Of a stretch of DNA of 45,399 nucleotides, positions 18,428 through 25,520 are shown piece by piece. Each line of letters begins with the position of its first letter. The first letter of the stretch is position 1. The notes beneath the pieces were generated by a model. It was not told the origin of the DNA and did not search any database. It was given only the letters and a program-made list of their open reading frames with translations. Made by a program: the position numbers and the translations under genes. This DNA is from a virus: IMG/VR virus record IMGVR_UViG_3300046718_000391, positions 1 to 45,399 of that record; one strand, given 5' to 3'.

Positions 18428-18489
18428 AGTGGCACCCAGAGTGGCACCCATAACAAAAGTGGCACCCGCAACTGAAAATAGTGGCACCC
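18428..18489 (+). repeat. Right arm-type repeats of attP (4 copies)
   Basis: Four direct copies of AGTGGCACCC at 18428-18437, 18440-18449, 18458-18467 and 18480-18489 (spacings 12, 18, 22). They sit between the tRNA-derived core and the integrase ATG, so integrase binding here could also repress its own gene. The frame of the integrase is open through them, giving a VAP-repeat extension that I do not consider translated. Confidence 0.65.
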
Positions 18490-18503
18490 GTAAAAGAAAA
18501 AAT

Positions 18504-19751
18504 ATGACGACAAACGCAGCAGCAGCAACAACCGTAGAGAACATCATCGAACTGGCGCAGCCGGAAGCGAAGGACCCGAATAAGCATGACTTCAGTTTCG
18601 AGGGGCGCGACTTCAGCCTTTACAAGAAGTATCCCGGGCGCGAGGGGCAGTGGTATATTCGCGTGCAGATTGAGGGCAAGCGGGTGCCAAAATGCCTTGA
18701 GACAAATCACGCCGAGACGGCAGAGAAAAACGCCAAGAAGCACATTGCTTTGCTGAAGGCCGGCAAGTGGCAAGATCTGGAAGCGATGAAACAGCGCAGG
18801 CAAATATCCACGTGGGGCGACGTGATGAAATTGTATCTGCCCGATCCCGATGAGAAGAAGGGTTGGCCCGGCTTGCATGGAGTGGATCCGCGCACGGCAA
18901 AGAACAACGCGTGGGCCATGGGCAAAATCCTGAAGGATGTGCTCCGCCTGGACGACGCGACAAATGTGCCGCTGAGCAAGTTCGATGATTTGCTGTGCGT
19001 GGCGTTTCAAGATTCGCTGGTGAAGAAGAAGCTGGCCGACGCGGACAAGGATAAGGACTCGCAGAAGTGGGCGCGGGCGCAGGCTGAGAATTCCAGCAAG
19101 TCGATCATCCTTCAGGCTCGCAGCATCTTTAACAAGGGGCGGTTGATGGTGCAGCAGTATGAAAAGCACGGGCTGATTATCCCGCCATGCATCGAGAAGT
19201 TTCTTGAGGCGAAGCTGAACGGGAAGGACCAGCAACGGGCCATGTATCTGCGGCCTGCGGATCACGTCATTAAAAAGACCTTCGAGGAAATCGAAAAGCT
19301 GCGGGACACTGACCGCGAAGTTTACCTGCTGTTCTGGCTCGCGTGCGGGTGCGGCCTGCGCCGTGGCGAGGCGCTGCGCTCACGATGGGAATACTTCGTG
19401 ACGCGTGACGGCAAGCCGTGGTTCGATGGCGGTGTGGGCAAGGATGGCGAACATATCAAGGTGCCGGTGCAAGACCGCGCATGGGCGGCGCTGGAACCGG
19501 TGAAGAAGGAAAACGGTCCCGTCATTGAGAGTGAGAGCCTTGAAGCTGTGCGGCGCGTGGGGTTCTGGCTGGATATGCAGGGCTGGAAAACGGAAAAGAA
19601 AATGCATGAGCTGCGGGCCTACATCGGCAGTCTGATTTATCAGGTTGACCACATGGCAGCGATGAAGTTTATGCGCCACAAGAGCATCAAGGTGACGGAG
19701 AAATTCTACGTGCGGTATGGCGGCAAGGCCATTCCAACAAACGTGCTCTAA
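18504..19751 (+). CDS. int: Tyrosine-type site-specific integrase
   Basis: 415 aa from the ATG at 18504. The frame continues upstream to a GTG at 18429, but that extension is the arm repeats. The C-terminal catalytic domain shows GLRRGE (arginine 286), HELR (H368, R371), MRHKSI (H392) and KFY with the likely nucleophile Y402. The N-terminal 60-100 residues (YKKYPGREGQWYIRVQIEGKR) look like an arm-binding beta domain, followed by a helical core-binding domain. It integrates and, with a directionality factor, excises the phage at the tRNA-derived attP just upstream. Leader sequence is A-rich without a good Shine-Dalgarno. It ends 22 bp before a strong bidirectional terminator. Confidence 0.95.
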   Translation: MTTNAAAATTVENIIELAQPEAKDPNKHDFSFEGRDFSLYKKYPGREGQWYIRVQIEGKRVPKCLETNHAETAEKNAKKHIALLKAGKWQDLEAMKQRRQISTWGDVMKLYLPDPDEKKGWPGLHGVDPRTAKNNAWAMGKILKDVLRLDDATNVPLSKFDDLLCVAFQDSLVKKKLADADKDKDSQKWARAQAENSSKSIILQARSIFNKGRLMVQQYEKHGLIIPPCIEKFLEAKLNGKDQQRAMYLRPADHVIKKTFEEIEKLRDTDREVYLLFWLACGCGLRRGEALRSRWEYFVTRDGKPWFDGGVGKDGEHIKVPVQDRAWAALEPVKKENGPVIESESLEAVRRVGFWLDMQGWKTEKKMHELRAYIGSLIYQVDHMAAMKFMRHKSIKVTEKFYVRYGGKAIPTNVL

Positions 19752-19767
19752 AGCGAACGCCAGAAGC

Positions 19768-19804
19768 AAAACGGGCCAGAGCCGCAAGCTCTGGCCTGTT
19801 TTCA
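19768..19804. terminator. Bidirectional intrinsic terminator
   Basis: A 9-bp perfect stem (19774-19782 with 19788-19796, loop CGCAA) is extended by further pairs so that an A-run precedes and a T-run (TGTTTT) follows the hairpin. It works in both directions and separates the rightward integrase from the convergent leftward operon, whose last stop is at 19806. Confidence 0.9.
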
Positions 19805-19805
19805 T

Positions 19806-20054
19806 TCATGGTGGAAAGCTTGCGCAACCATCGGGGAGTTTGGGGCCAACGATTCTGCGGTATTGGATGACGCGAACATTGTTGAAGGCCCGCCTGCCAA
19901 GTTCCAGATCCGAGAGATATGGCGCGGTGATTCCCATGCGCGTGGCCACGTGCCGCAAGCTGAGGCCTGCCAGCTCCCGAAGCTTGCGCATCGCTGCGCC
20001 ATATTCACGTGGATCGCGAACCTGCCCGGTGCCGTTACATCGCGGGCAATTCAT
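19806..20054 (-). CDS. Zinc-ribbon / XRE-type HTH regulator
   Basis: 82 aa. An N-terminal CPRCNGTG knuckle is followed by an XRE helix-turn-helix (MRKLRELAGLSLRHVATRMGITAPYLSDLELGRR, residues about 22-54). The second knuckle of a full ribbon is absent, so the cysteines may form an intermolecular site. Last gene of the leftward operon; the preceding gap of about 75 bp is the largest in the operon, so it may have its own promoter. Leader is AAACCGAA immediately before the ATG, a variant of the motif seen at other starts here. DNA-binding role is confident; the target is unknown. Confidence 0.75.
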   Translation of the reverse strand: MNCPRCNGTGQVRDPREYGAAMRKLRELAGLSLRHVATRMGITAPYLSDLELGRRAFNNVRVIQYRRIVGPKLPDGCASFPP

Positions 20055-20130
20055 TTCGGTTTCCCTTTGTCATTATTCAGTTTTACCCCCTTGTCTGGAC
20101 ATGGCCCGGGCGATCAAAGTCGCTCATAAG

Positions 20131-20388
20131 TCAAACCAGAGGGCAAGAATTTTTGCGGCGAAGTGCTTCGAGGCGGTTTGCTTCATTAACCAGCATCATA
20201 TCTTCTCTATCGGTTGGTTGTTCAGGCGTTAGGAATTTTAGCAATCTAATCGTTGGCTCCAACTCCTTCACGCTGACCGACTGGGAACGAATCCGCCTGA
20301 GCTGCCGCCGAGCTTGGCGCAAGGCCCGGGTGAGCCTGTCCACCTCCTTCATGGCGTCGTTCCAATTCTCCGTTTCTGCCATGTTCAT
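20131..20388 (-). CDS. Hypothetical helical protein
   Basis: 85 aa, Arg/Glu-rich and almost entirely helical (DAMKEVDRLTRALRQARRQLRRI, then a second helical part), likely a coiled-coil dimer. Start ATG at 20388 overlaps the upstream stop (ATGA); a second in-frame ATG two codons later is equally possible. The leader and start (AAACCAAAATGAACATG) are identical to those of the 20525-20821 gene. Function unknown. Confidence 0.6.
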   Translation of the reverse strand: MNMAETENWNDAMKEVDRLTRALRQARRQLRRIRSQSVSVKELEPTIRLLKFLTPEQPTDREDMMLVNEANRLEALRRKNSCPLV

Positions 20389-20528
20389 TTTGGTTTCAAT
20401 TGTGGGTGAAATGGATTACGGAGCTTGAGCGAGTCCCTGATGAGTTTGGCGCAGCGTTGGCAGATGTCGATCTGGTCCATCTTCCGAAGGCACCAAGCAC
20501 AGTAGCCCTTCTTAATTTTCTGTTTCAT
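20385..20528 (-). CDS. Zinc-ribbon micropeptide
   Basis: 47 aa. It contains two CxxC knuckles (CAWC at residues 10-13 and CQRC at 23-26), spaced as in a minimal zinc ribbon, and ends in LKPK. The ATG at 20528 overlaps the stop of the upstream gene, and its TGA overlaps the ATG of the downstream one, so both junctions are ATGA. This double coupling and the intact knuckles argue that it is real despite its size. Such ribbons often bind nucleic acid or proteins; no specific role is visible. Confidence 0.65.
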   Translation of the reverse strand: MKQKIKKGYCAWCLRKMDQIDICQRCAKLIRDSLKLRNPFHPQLKPK

Positions 20529-20821
20529 GGTTTGCGGATGGTGAAGCCGACGCCTGCGCCGGGCGGGAGCATGAACGTCATGGCTTCGCCTTTCGCGTCT
20601 GATGCGTATTTCATTTTTGGATCCAGCATCGCGCAGTGACCCTTTTCGGCATGAGCTGCGAGGCGGCGCAGGAGTGTGGGCAAATCAAGCTCTGTGGAAG
20701 TGGCGCAGACAATTTCAGCGCCTTCTTCGTGCAGGATGGCGATGATTGCGCCGTGCCCGGTGTTGCGGGCGATGGCGAGCGCCAGATCTTCAAGGTAGTT
20801 TGTTTCTCTTGGCATGTTCAT
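20525..20821 (-). CDS. Hypothetical protein
   Basis: 98 aa. The N-terminal half is mixed alpha/beta (LEDLALAIARNTGHGAIIAIL), with a Leu-rich helix in the middle (LDLPTLLRRLAAHAEK) and a beta ending. No motif recognised. The starting sequence is MNMPRETN; its leader with the start codons is a 17-base match to that of the 20131-20388 gene. It overlaps the upstream micropeptide gene by 32 bases and the downstream one by 4. Confidence 0.6.
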   Translation of the reverse strand: MNMPRETNYLEDLALAIARNTGHGAIIAILHEEGAEIVCATSTELDLPTLLRRLAAHAEKGHCAMLDPKMKYASDAKGEAMTFMLPPGAGVGFTIRKP

Positions 20822-20951
20822 TTTGGTTTTCCGATTTGGTGCGGAGAATGTGAGCGGCGATTATTTCGCACAAGCTGTTGCGGATAGCTGCTTCCTTTTC
20901 AGGCGTCCAGTTTGGGGAACGGTGCACCCTCACTTTCCACTGCCGGTTCAT
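20790..20951 (-). CDS. Basic micropeptide
   Basis: 53 aa, very basic (starts MNRQWKVRVHRSPNWTPEKE). Its ATG overlaps the stop of the preceding gene as ATGA at 20948-20951, and it runs 32 bases into the next gene. No known domain; the basic charge suggests nucleic-acid contact. Evidence is the tight coupling and normal codon use. Confidence 0.5.
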   Translation of the reverse strand: MNRQWKVRVHRSPNWTPEKEAAIRNSLCEIIAAHILRTKSENQNEHAKRNKLP

Positions 20952-21214
20952 TTGTCGTTATCCTTGTTGTGTATGTCTGCGTGGGCTTTGACAACGGCTG
21001 AGGCTTCCTGCCAAAGCTTTTCCATCTCGCCGGTGGCGGCATCCTCATGGAGTTCCGCAATCTGCTGCATGTAAATGATGAGCTGGAAAGCGCTGGCGAA
21101 CCACGCCTTGTGCAGCTCTTGATTTTGAATCGCGCTCAGTGGCTCAGGGTAAACACTGTCGCGATAGTGCTTCCACATTTCGGTAATGGTGTGTGTTTCA
21201 AACTTTTTGCTCAT
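20948..21214 (-). CDS. Conserved small phage protein
   Basis: 88 aa, acidic and helical. The pattern WKHYRDSVYPEPLSAIQNQE followed by a helix AWFASAFQLIIYMQQIAEL is one I associate with short conserved phage proteins of unknown function found in early regions. I start it at the ATG at 21214, preceded by GGAG about 14 bases upstream and 7 bp from the previous stop; the frame is open further upstream but that part overlaps another gene. Function unknown. Confidence 0.65.
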   Translation of the reverse strand: MSKKFETHTITEMWKHYRDSVYPEPLSAIQNQELHKAWFASAFQLIIYMQQIAELHEDAATGEMEKLWQEASAVVKAHADIHNKDNDK

Positions 21215-21221
21215 AGATGTT

Positions 21222-21776
21222 TTAACTCCAAGGCAAGTCTCCCACTGACTCACCATCTTCGTAACCGCATTTGCCTTTCCCCATCTTGTCAAGTTCTTCT
21301 GCTGACAGGGCGATGTTCGCATATAGCTGGCCCTGCCTTCTGGAAAACTGCGCTCTGCCGTTGATGGCACCGTCTTTGAAAAATTCCGTATACGTTTCGG
21401 CGATCATGTAAGCCAGCTCTGCAAAGGTGAGCGTGGGGTGAAGGTGGCGGATCTCGATGATGGTGCCCGCCTTGGATTCACCAGCTCGAAATGGGTGCAC
21501 CAGCTCGCTTGGAAAAGCTTTGTCCTGGCTGATGGTGCACATGGCAGAATAGTGCAGCGCGTTGGACAAGGATGCGCGGTGTGGATTTGTGGGGCCGACG
21601 TGGAAGAGCACACAGCCTGCGGTGCCGCGTTCGCGTGAGAAGCTCAGGTTGAATTCGCTACGCCCGAAATACCAAAGGGTAGCAGTTTCAATGGCGAAGC
21701 TGAGCCAGCGCAGCGGCGCGATGGTTTCGAGCGCGAAGGATGTTTTCTCTTTGCCGAAGTCGATCAGCAGATTCAC
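21222..21776 (-). CDS. Hypothetical protein
   Basis: 184 aa starting with GTG at 21776, which overlaps the upstream stop (GTGA at 21773-21776). The first half is beta-rich with many aromatics (LRWLSFAIETATLWYFGRSEFNLSF), and the second half is helical (FAELAYMIAETYTEFFKDGAI). No family recognised. It is one of the larger genes of the leftward operon. Confidence 0.6.
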   Translation of the reverse strand: MNLLIDFGKEKTSFALETIAPLRWLSFAIETATLWYFGRSEFNLSFSRERGTAGCVLFHVGPTNPHRASLSNALHYSAMCTISQDKAFPSELVHPFRAGESKAGTIIEIRHLHPTLTFAELAYMIAETYTEFFKDGAINGRAQFSRRQGQLYANIALSAEELDKMGKGKCGYEDGESVGDLPWS

Positions 21777-22372
21777 TCTTGCCTTTCGATGTGCGGGTTT
21801 TCTCCGGGTGGCTTGCATTCTTCGGCGCTCATGAAGGTGCCGCCAGATTGTTCGACGGCTGCTTTGATGGCAGCGGTGAGGTTGGGAATCATGGAAGAAA
21901 ACATCATGCCGCCTTTCATGGTTTGTGTGTTGGATTCCCAAACGGCGAGCTTCATGAATTCGAGCGCACCAAGCAACGCGTGCGTGGCGATGCCTGCCCC
22001 TTTGTATTTGCGGATGAGTTCCGCCAGCTCGAAAGTGAACTGGCGTTCAGTGGTCGCGAGTTCCAGCGCTTCCTCTGCCGTGACTTGGAGTATCCCGGGC
22101 GCTTCAGGGTCTACGCCGTAGTCCTCTGCGTTCAGGCCGAAGATGGCTAAGGGCATCAGGCCGGGCAGGCCGTGGGTGGATGAAACTGCCACGGCGGGCA
22201 GGCTTTGCTTTTCTTTGCATCCGCCACACGTCCAGTTCATGCGATGCACGCCGAACCACGTAGCGATTTTATATTCAGTGCCCAGTGGCACTTCCTCTTT
22301 GAGCGCGGGAAAGCCGCATTTGCAGATTGACCGGACGGTGAATTTTGCTGTGTCAGGCAGTTCCATTTTCAT
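21773..22372 (-). CDS. Hypothetical protein with zinc-ribbon N-terminus
   Basis: 199 aa from the ATG at 22372 (starts MKMELPDT), which overlaps the upstream stop. Cysteine knuckles CKC (about residues 16-18) and CGGC (about residues 47-50) flank a beta segment, as in a zinc ribbon. A helical part follows, with an Ala-rich stretch and a methionine-rich segment (MKGGMMFSSMIPNL). No specific family recognised. Confidence 0.6.
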   Translation of the reverse strand: MKMELPDTAKFTVRSICKCGFPALKEEVPLGTEYKIATWFGVHRMNWTCGGCKEKQSLPAVAVSSTHGLPGLMPLAIFGLNAEDYGVDPEAPGILQVTAEEALELATTERQFTFELAELIRKYKGAGIATHALLGALEFMKLAVWESNTQTMKGGMMFSSMIPNLTAAIKAAVEQSGGTFMSAEECKPPGENPHIERQE

Positions 22373-22596
22373 TTTGTTATGTGTGAATTCTTCACGGCGA
22401 TTTTGACGACGAGTGCTCCGCAGCGGACGCAGCGGACGGTGAGAACCCCTTGCCAATATTCGACGGTGCAGGCCGTTGGAAAGTGGCAGCGCGCCGCGAT
22501 GCTTAGCGGGTTATCGGCGCTGATGGCGCGGCCACAACCGCAATCGCATCCCTCCCGGCACAGGTCGTCTAATTGGGCGCGAACAAGTGGTTTCAT
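22369..22596 (-). CDS. Cysteine-rich zinc-binding small protein
   Basis: 75 aa with a dense cysteine cluster (CREGCDCGCG near residue 13) and a second pair, CVRC, near residue 56, plus a histidine, enough for one or two zinc sites. Both ends overlap neighbours by four bases (ATGA). The leader is AAACCAAATT before the ATG. Likely a nucleic-acid or protein-binding adaptor; no family name is justified. Confidence 0.6.
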   Translation of the reverse strand: MKPLVRAQLDDLCREGCDCGCGRAISADNPLSIAARCHFPTACTVEYWQGVLTVRCVRCGALVVKIAVKNSHITK

Positions 22597-23030
22597 AATT
22601 TGGTTTTGTGTTCCACGTGGAAAGTTCCACGTTCATTTGAGACGTTGAACCAAAGGTGCAGAGCGTATCCGCCACTTCGCCGGTAGCAGGGTGTGTAATC
22701 GGTGAGGTCAAAGAGGGTGTCAATTATTTCGATGGCCCGCAGGGGCAGTTGAAATAGATCAATCTCCTTCCCACTGCTGAAGCTCAGATGCATCAGGGTG
22801 GCGAATGCGTGGCGCTCGCAGGTAACGATCATGCGAACACCGTCAGGAAAATCGTAGACATGATTGCGCTGGTATGGTGCGCCTTTGCCACACAGTGCCT
22901 CTTGGACGAATCTTTTGGCGGCAGTGCTTGAGTCGGTCCAGTCCTCGACAACGGCGAGCGTGGCGGGCATGCGCTGGCGCATTTGCTCGATGCTTTCAGG
23001 CTCGAACGGAAGTGCTTCGGGGTAGTTCAT
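22593..23030 (-). CDS. Hypothetical protein
   Basis: 145 aa from the ATG at 23030 (MNYPEALPFEPESIEQ). Mixed alpha/beta with a long central helix-strand part (LPLRAIEIIDTLFDLTDY) and an aromatic ending (YALHLWFNVSNERGTF). ATGA overlaps at both ends. I recognise no family. Confidence 0.6.
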   Translation of the reverse strand: MNYPEALPFEPESIEQMRQRMPATLAVVEDWTDSSTAAKRFVQEALCGKGAPYQRNHVYDFPDGVRMIVTCERHAFATLMHLSFSSGKEIDLFQLPLRAIEIIDTLFDLTDYTPCYRRSGGYALHLWFNVSNERGTFHVEHKTKL

Positions 23031-23311
23031 TTCTTCTTTTGGGATTCGCCGATGCGTGAGAGGTCTGTCAGGCGCGAGTGCAGGGCCATGGCTGCAACCA
23101 TGATTCTGGCTGCGGTGCAATCGAGGCAGTATTTGCCACCACGCGGGCGCTTGCATTCAACTTTGAACGCGATGTTGCTAACAACCTCTGGCGCGAGGGT
23201 GCAAATCTCTTCCACGAACCATGCCAGCGTATGCGGGGGAAGATCCTTCCCGCAGAGAACGCAGTGTTTGCCTTCACGCTGTGGAACGATGCTTTTCTGT
23301 GGGGATATCAT
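23027..23311 (-). CDS. Zinc-finger protein
   Basis: 94 aa. Two knuckles, CVLCG (about residues 17-21) and CLDC (about residues 62-65), with a helical insertion (TLAWFVEEICTLAPEVV) between them, give a zinc ribbon with a long insert. It overlaps the HTH gene upstream by 38 bases in another frame. Role unknown; the operon has several such proteins, which may act together in regulating or modifying host nucleic-acid enzymes (inference). Confidence 0.6.
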   Translation of the reverse strand: MISPQKSIVPQREGKHCVLCGKDLPPHTLAWFVEEICTLAPEVVSNIAFKVECKRPRGGKYCLDCTAARIMVAAMALHSRLTDLSRIGESQKKK

Positions 23312-23627
23312 GATGATGGGTTTCTTTGGGGGGCTCCTTCAGCGCCTTGATTAACTGCTTCTCGATGGCTGGTTCGAGTTGCCTCTTGGCAAAGTCCATG
23401 ACCCGTCTGGCGATGGGCGATGTGCCGTTCCGGTAATCGGCGCGTTTGACGTGCCCGACGCCGAGCCGGTAGGTGACCTGATGAACGCTCAGGCCGGTTT
23501 GTGCCGCGATGGTTTCGGTGCTCAGGCCGAGCTGGCCCAGTGCGCAGCAGAGGAAATCTGCGCCGACCAGAATATTAACTTTGCGGTGCGGTGTGGGTTC
23601 GTAAATGGTTAGCCGGGTGGTTCTCAT
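23274..23627 (-). CDS. HTH-containing protein
   Basis: 117 aa from the ATG at 23627 (MRTTRLTIYEPTPHRK). Residues about 20-60 form a plausible helix-turn-helix (FLCCALGQLGLSTETIAAQ, then TGLSVHQVTYRLG), followed by a basic helical tail. Such short HTH proteins are frequent in early phage operons as regulators. ATGA overlap with the upstream gene. DNA target unknown. Confidence 0.6.
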   Translation of the reverse strand: MRTTRLTIYEPTPHRKVNILVGADFLCCALGQLGLSTETIAAQTGLSVHQVTYRLGVGHVKRADYRNGTSPIARRVMDFAKRQLEPAIEKQLIKALKEPPKETHHHDIPTEKHRSTA

Positions 23628-24331
23628 TTGGAATTGATCATGGCGTTGAAGGCGCGATTGAACGGGGCCATGGCAAAGCCGCAATTGGGGCAGTGCGGCG
23701 TGCCATCTGCGTAAGATGATTTGGGTGCCTCGGTCACTTCAGCCTGGGCGGGCTTCTTCTTCTTGGCTTTTTGATTGTGCCAGTTGGCTCTGGCTTTGGC
23801 CGAATACGCTTCGTAATCGGCGAGGTGCTTCATTTGGGTGGTTTTGTTGTAGTAAAACTTAATGTCCTGCTGGCCGACCTGTGTTTTCCATTCGGGATGC
23901 TGGTTCAGCAGCGGCACCACGGCGACTTTGCCGCTGACGGGATCGCGAGCGTCCCAAATCTGCCGCCAGATTTCGCCATGCGGTTCGGTGGCGAAGAATG
24001 CGGCGAGCTTGGGTGGATACTGCGAGAACTGCGCGAGGGAAGGAGAAGCGGATCCGTTTGAAGGAGAAGCGGGGCTACTATCGGCTACACTGGCATCAGT
24101 TTTGCTCCCCCCCCCCCCTGTCGTTTTAATTGCTCCACCGCGCAGGGAACTAACGATTTGATAGAAGGGTTGCGGCATTGCTTTGGACGGATCAAGGCCG
24201 AGGGTTTTTGCTTCCTGCGGATGCTGGCTGAAGTAATCGCGCCAGCTTTCGCCGGGCTCAACTCGCTTCAGAATGGTGGATATGAGCGAAAGATTTTTGG
24301 GCTCTCGCAATAGGGTGTATAACGATTTCAT
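23624..24331 (-). CDS. Hypothetical protein with zinc knuckle and G12 tract
   Basis: 235 aa. N-terminal helical part (about residues 1-70), a low-complexity Gly/Ser linker containing four glycines encoded by a run of 12 G, then an aromatic-rich part (DIKFYYNKTTQMKHLADYE) and a Lys-rich stretch. The C-terminus has CPNCG near residue 217, a single knuckle. The homopolymer lies about 75 codons into the gene, where slippage would shift the frame and truncate the product. Second gene of the leftward operon, coupled to the HTH regulator upstream by ATGA. No family recognised. Confidence 0.55.
   Translation of the reverse strand: MKSLYTLLREPKNLSLISTILKRVEPGESWRDYFSQHPQEAKTLGLDPSKAMPQPFYQIVSSLRGGAIKTTGGGGSKTDASVADSSPASPSNGSASPSLAQFSQYPPKLAAFFATEPHGEIWRQIWDARDPVSGKVAVVPLLNQHPEWKTQVGQQDIKFYYNKTTQMKHLADYEAYSAKARANWHNQKAKKKKPAQAEVTEAPKSSYADGTPHCPNCGFAMAPFNRAFNAMINSK
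24107..24118. repeat. 12-base homopolymer (C12 on +, G12 in the gene)
   Basis: Twelve consecutive C on the + strand inside the 23624-24331 gene. Tracts of this length are prone to slipped-strand mispairing in replication and also to sequencing error. It is the longest homopolymer I noticed in the window. Confidence 0.9.
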
Positions 24332-24807
24332 TTTGGTTTTGTTTGCTGTGGTTTCTTGCGTTGCGACTTGATGGCTGCTGCCTCGCGTTGTTTGTCCTGT
24401 ACCATCTCGTCGTAAAATTGATTCAGGGGCACGATGGAGCGCAGCACTTGCTCGCGCTGTGCGGCACGCAACAGCTCGCGCTGATATTTGGGGCTGATGC
24501 TGCGGTAAAGCTGAACCAGCTTGGTGGCGTCATCCATAGTCATATCGGTGCCGTCCCCCACGCGTGACTTGATGGTGAACAGCTCGAAGTCATCACGCAG
24601 CACAGTCTTTAACCAGCCGAGCAGCAATTGCGCGTAGGTGGCTTTGGTGACGTTGTAATAGTCGGCCAGCACCTTCAGTGAAACCAAGGTGATTTCCTCG
24701 CCGTATTCAGCCCGCTGCACGGTGCGCAGGGCGAGCTTGCAGGCCACTGCGACGGCAGTTTGGGATTTCTGCCCGCGCAGGGTTCGTAATGATTGCGCTA
24801 AACTCAT
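24328..24807 (-). CDS. XRE-family HTH regulator, candidate lysogeny repressor
   Basis: 159 aa. N-terminal XRE-type helix-turn-helix (LAQSLRTLRGQKSQTAVAVA, then LALRTVQRAEYGEEI, then VSLKVLADYYNV; residues about 3-55), then a helical C-terminal part ending in a Lys/Gln tail. It has no S24-type protease domain. As the first gene of the leftward operon next to a divergent promoter region it is the best candidate for the phage repressor or a Cro-like switch. The leader has no clear Shine-Dalgarno. HTH is well supported; the repressor role is inferred from position. Confidence 0.7.
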   Translation of the reverse strand: MSLAQSLRTLRGQKSQTAVAVACKLALRTVQRAEYGEEITLVSLKVLADYYNVTKATYAQLLLGWLKTVLRDDFELFTIKSRVGDGTDMTMDDATKLVQLYRSISPKYQRELLRAAQREQVLRSIVPLNQFYDEMVQDKQREAAAIKSQRKKPQQTKPK

Positions 24808-25004
24808 CTTTATATTTCGCTTTTGCTGCTTTGGTTTTCCCTCTGTCCCCGCAGCTAAAACAACATGCCAAATAAAGGCATACCGCGCCGAAATGCAAGC
24901 GACAAAAGACTGATTTTATTGGTTGCCTGATGCGGGTGGTAAACGCGGCCAACTACGTCTTTCAAAGTCATAGCGCGGAATAGAGTCGCACGCAGAGTAA
25001 AGAC
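24808..25004. promoter_or_regulatory. Divergent control region
   Basis: About 200 bp without a gene, between the first leftward gene (HTH regulator) and the first rightward gene. It should hold both early promoters and operators. A short inverted repeat, TGCC-N7-GGCA, lies near 24868-24882. On the minus strand TTGCAT followed after about 16 bp by TTTATT is a weak promoter match. No strong consensus promoter is visible, so exact sites are not assigned. Confidence 0.45.
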
Positions 25005-25223
25005 GTGGTGCAATCTCAAGTCACAGCAATGGCACCACCAGTGCGACAATCAGTTCCCCGCATGGATCGCGCAATCGTGAACCGCAAGAAAGAGTCGCTG
25101 GTTCGGATGTGCCGGGATGTGGTGAAAGGCATGCTGGCCCGGGAACGCAAACCCGAATACGTGCAGGCGTTGCGGGAATTTGACGAGCATCTCAAGCGCG
25201 GGCATCGGCCCGATTTTTCATGA
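25005..25223 (+). CDS. Small basic protein, first rightward gene
   Basis: 72 aa from GTG at 25005, or 64 aa from the ATG at 25029; neither has a clear Shine-Dalgarno and I cannot choose firmly. Basic and helical (RKKESLVRMCRDVVKGMLARE, split by a single Cys). It sits directly at the divergent control region and overlaps the next gene by ATGA, so it may be an early regulator or Cro-like protein, though no HTH is obvious. Confidence 0.55.
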   Translation: MVQSQVTAMAPPVRQSVPRMDRAIVNRKKESLVRMCRDVVKGMLARERKPEYVQALREFDEHLKRGHRPDFS

Positions 25224-25345
25224 GTGGCAAGCGCCAACAATGCCCGAAGTGCAAACGCCGGATCTCCATCAAGCGCCACAACTGGCAGGCGCATCAAGCC
25301 AAGCACCAGCGCGAAGAACGCCCCAAAGTTTATGGCAAGACCTGA
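25220..25345 (+). CDS. Zinc-finger micropeptide
   Basis: 41 aa. CPKC at residues 8-11 and histidines at 20, 25 and 29 give a possible C2H2 site in a very basic peptide. The ATG overlaps the upstream stop (ATGA at 25220-25223), and the gene overlaps the next by 14 bases. Coupling and the intact ligand set support it as real. Confidence 0.55.
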   Translation: MSGKRQQCPKCKRRISIKRHNWQAHQAKHQREERPKVYGKT

Positions 25346-25520
25346 AGCAAAGATGCTCACCATCAAGGAAGCGGTGGCGGATTACAAAATGTCGCGCCGC
25401 TGGTTTGTGGACCGCGTTAACGCCGGTGAAATCGTGGGTTTTTTAATGTCTGGCCGTGCTGGCTACCGGCTCGATGCCGCCAGTATTCGCCGGTTTTTCG
25501 AGACTCGCCGGATCCGATGA
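25332..25520 (+). CDS. Excisionase-like HTH_17 protein
   Basis: 62 aa from the ATG at 25332 (or 55 from 25353, MLTIKEA). It reads as a winged HTH of the excisionase/MerR type: MLTIKEAVADYKMSRRWFVD, then VNAGEIVGFLMSGRAGYRLD and IRRFFETRR. Its size and position among early genes fit a recombination directionality factor for the integrase, although many phage HTH_17 proteins regulate transcription instead. It overlaps the next gene by 4 bases. Confidence 0.65.
   Translation: MARPEAKMLTIKEAVADYKMSRRWFVDRVNAGEIVGFLMSGRAGYRLDAASIRRFFETRRIR

Noticed and set aside
18429-18503. N-terminal extension of the integrase from GTG 18429
   Set aside because: The extension is encoded by the arm repeats and reads as VAP repeats; the ATG at 18504 begins normal sequence.
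18342-19265. 307-codon open frame on the minus strand
   Set aside because: Antisense to the integrase, whose catalytic motifs are intact.
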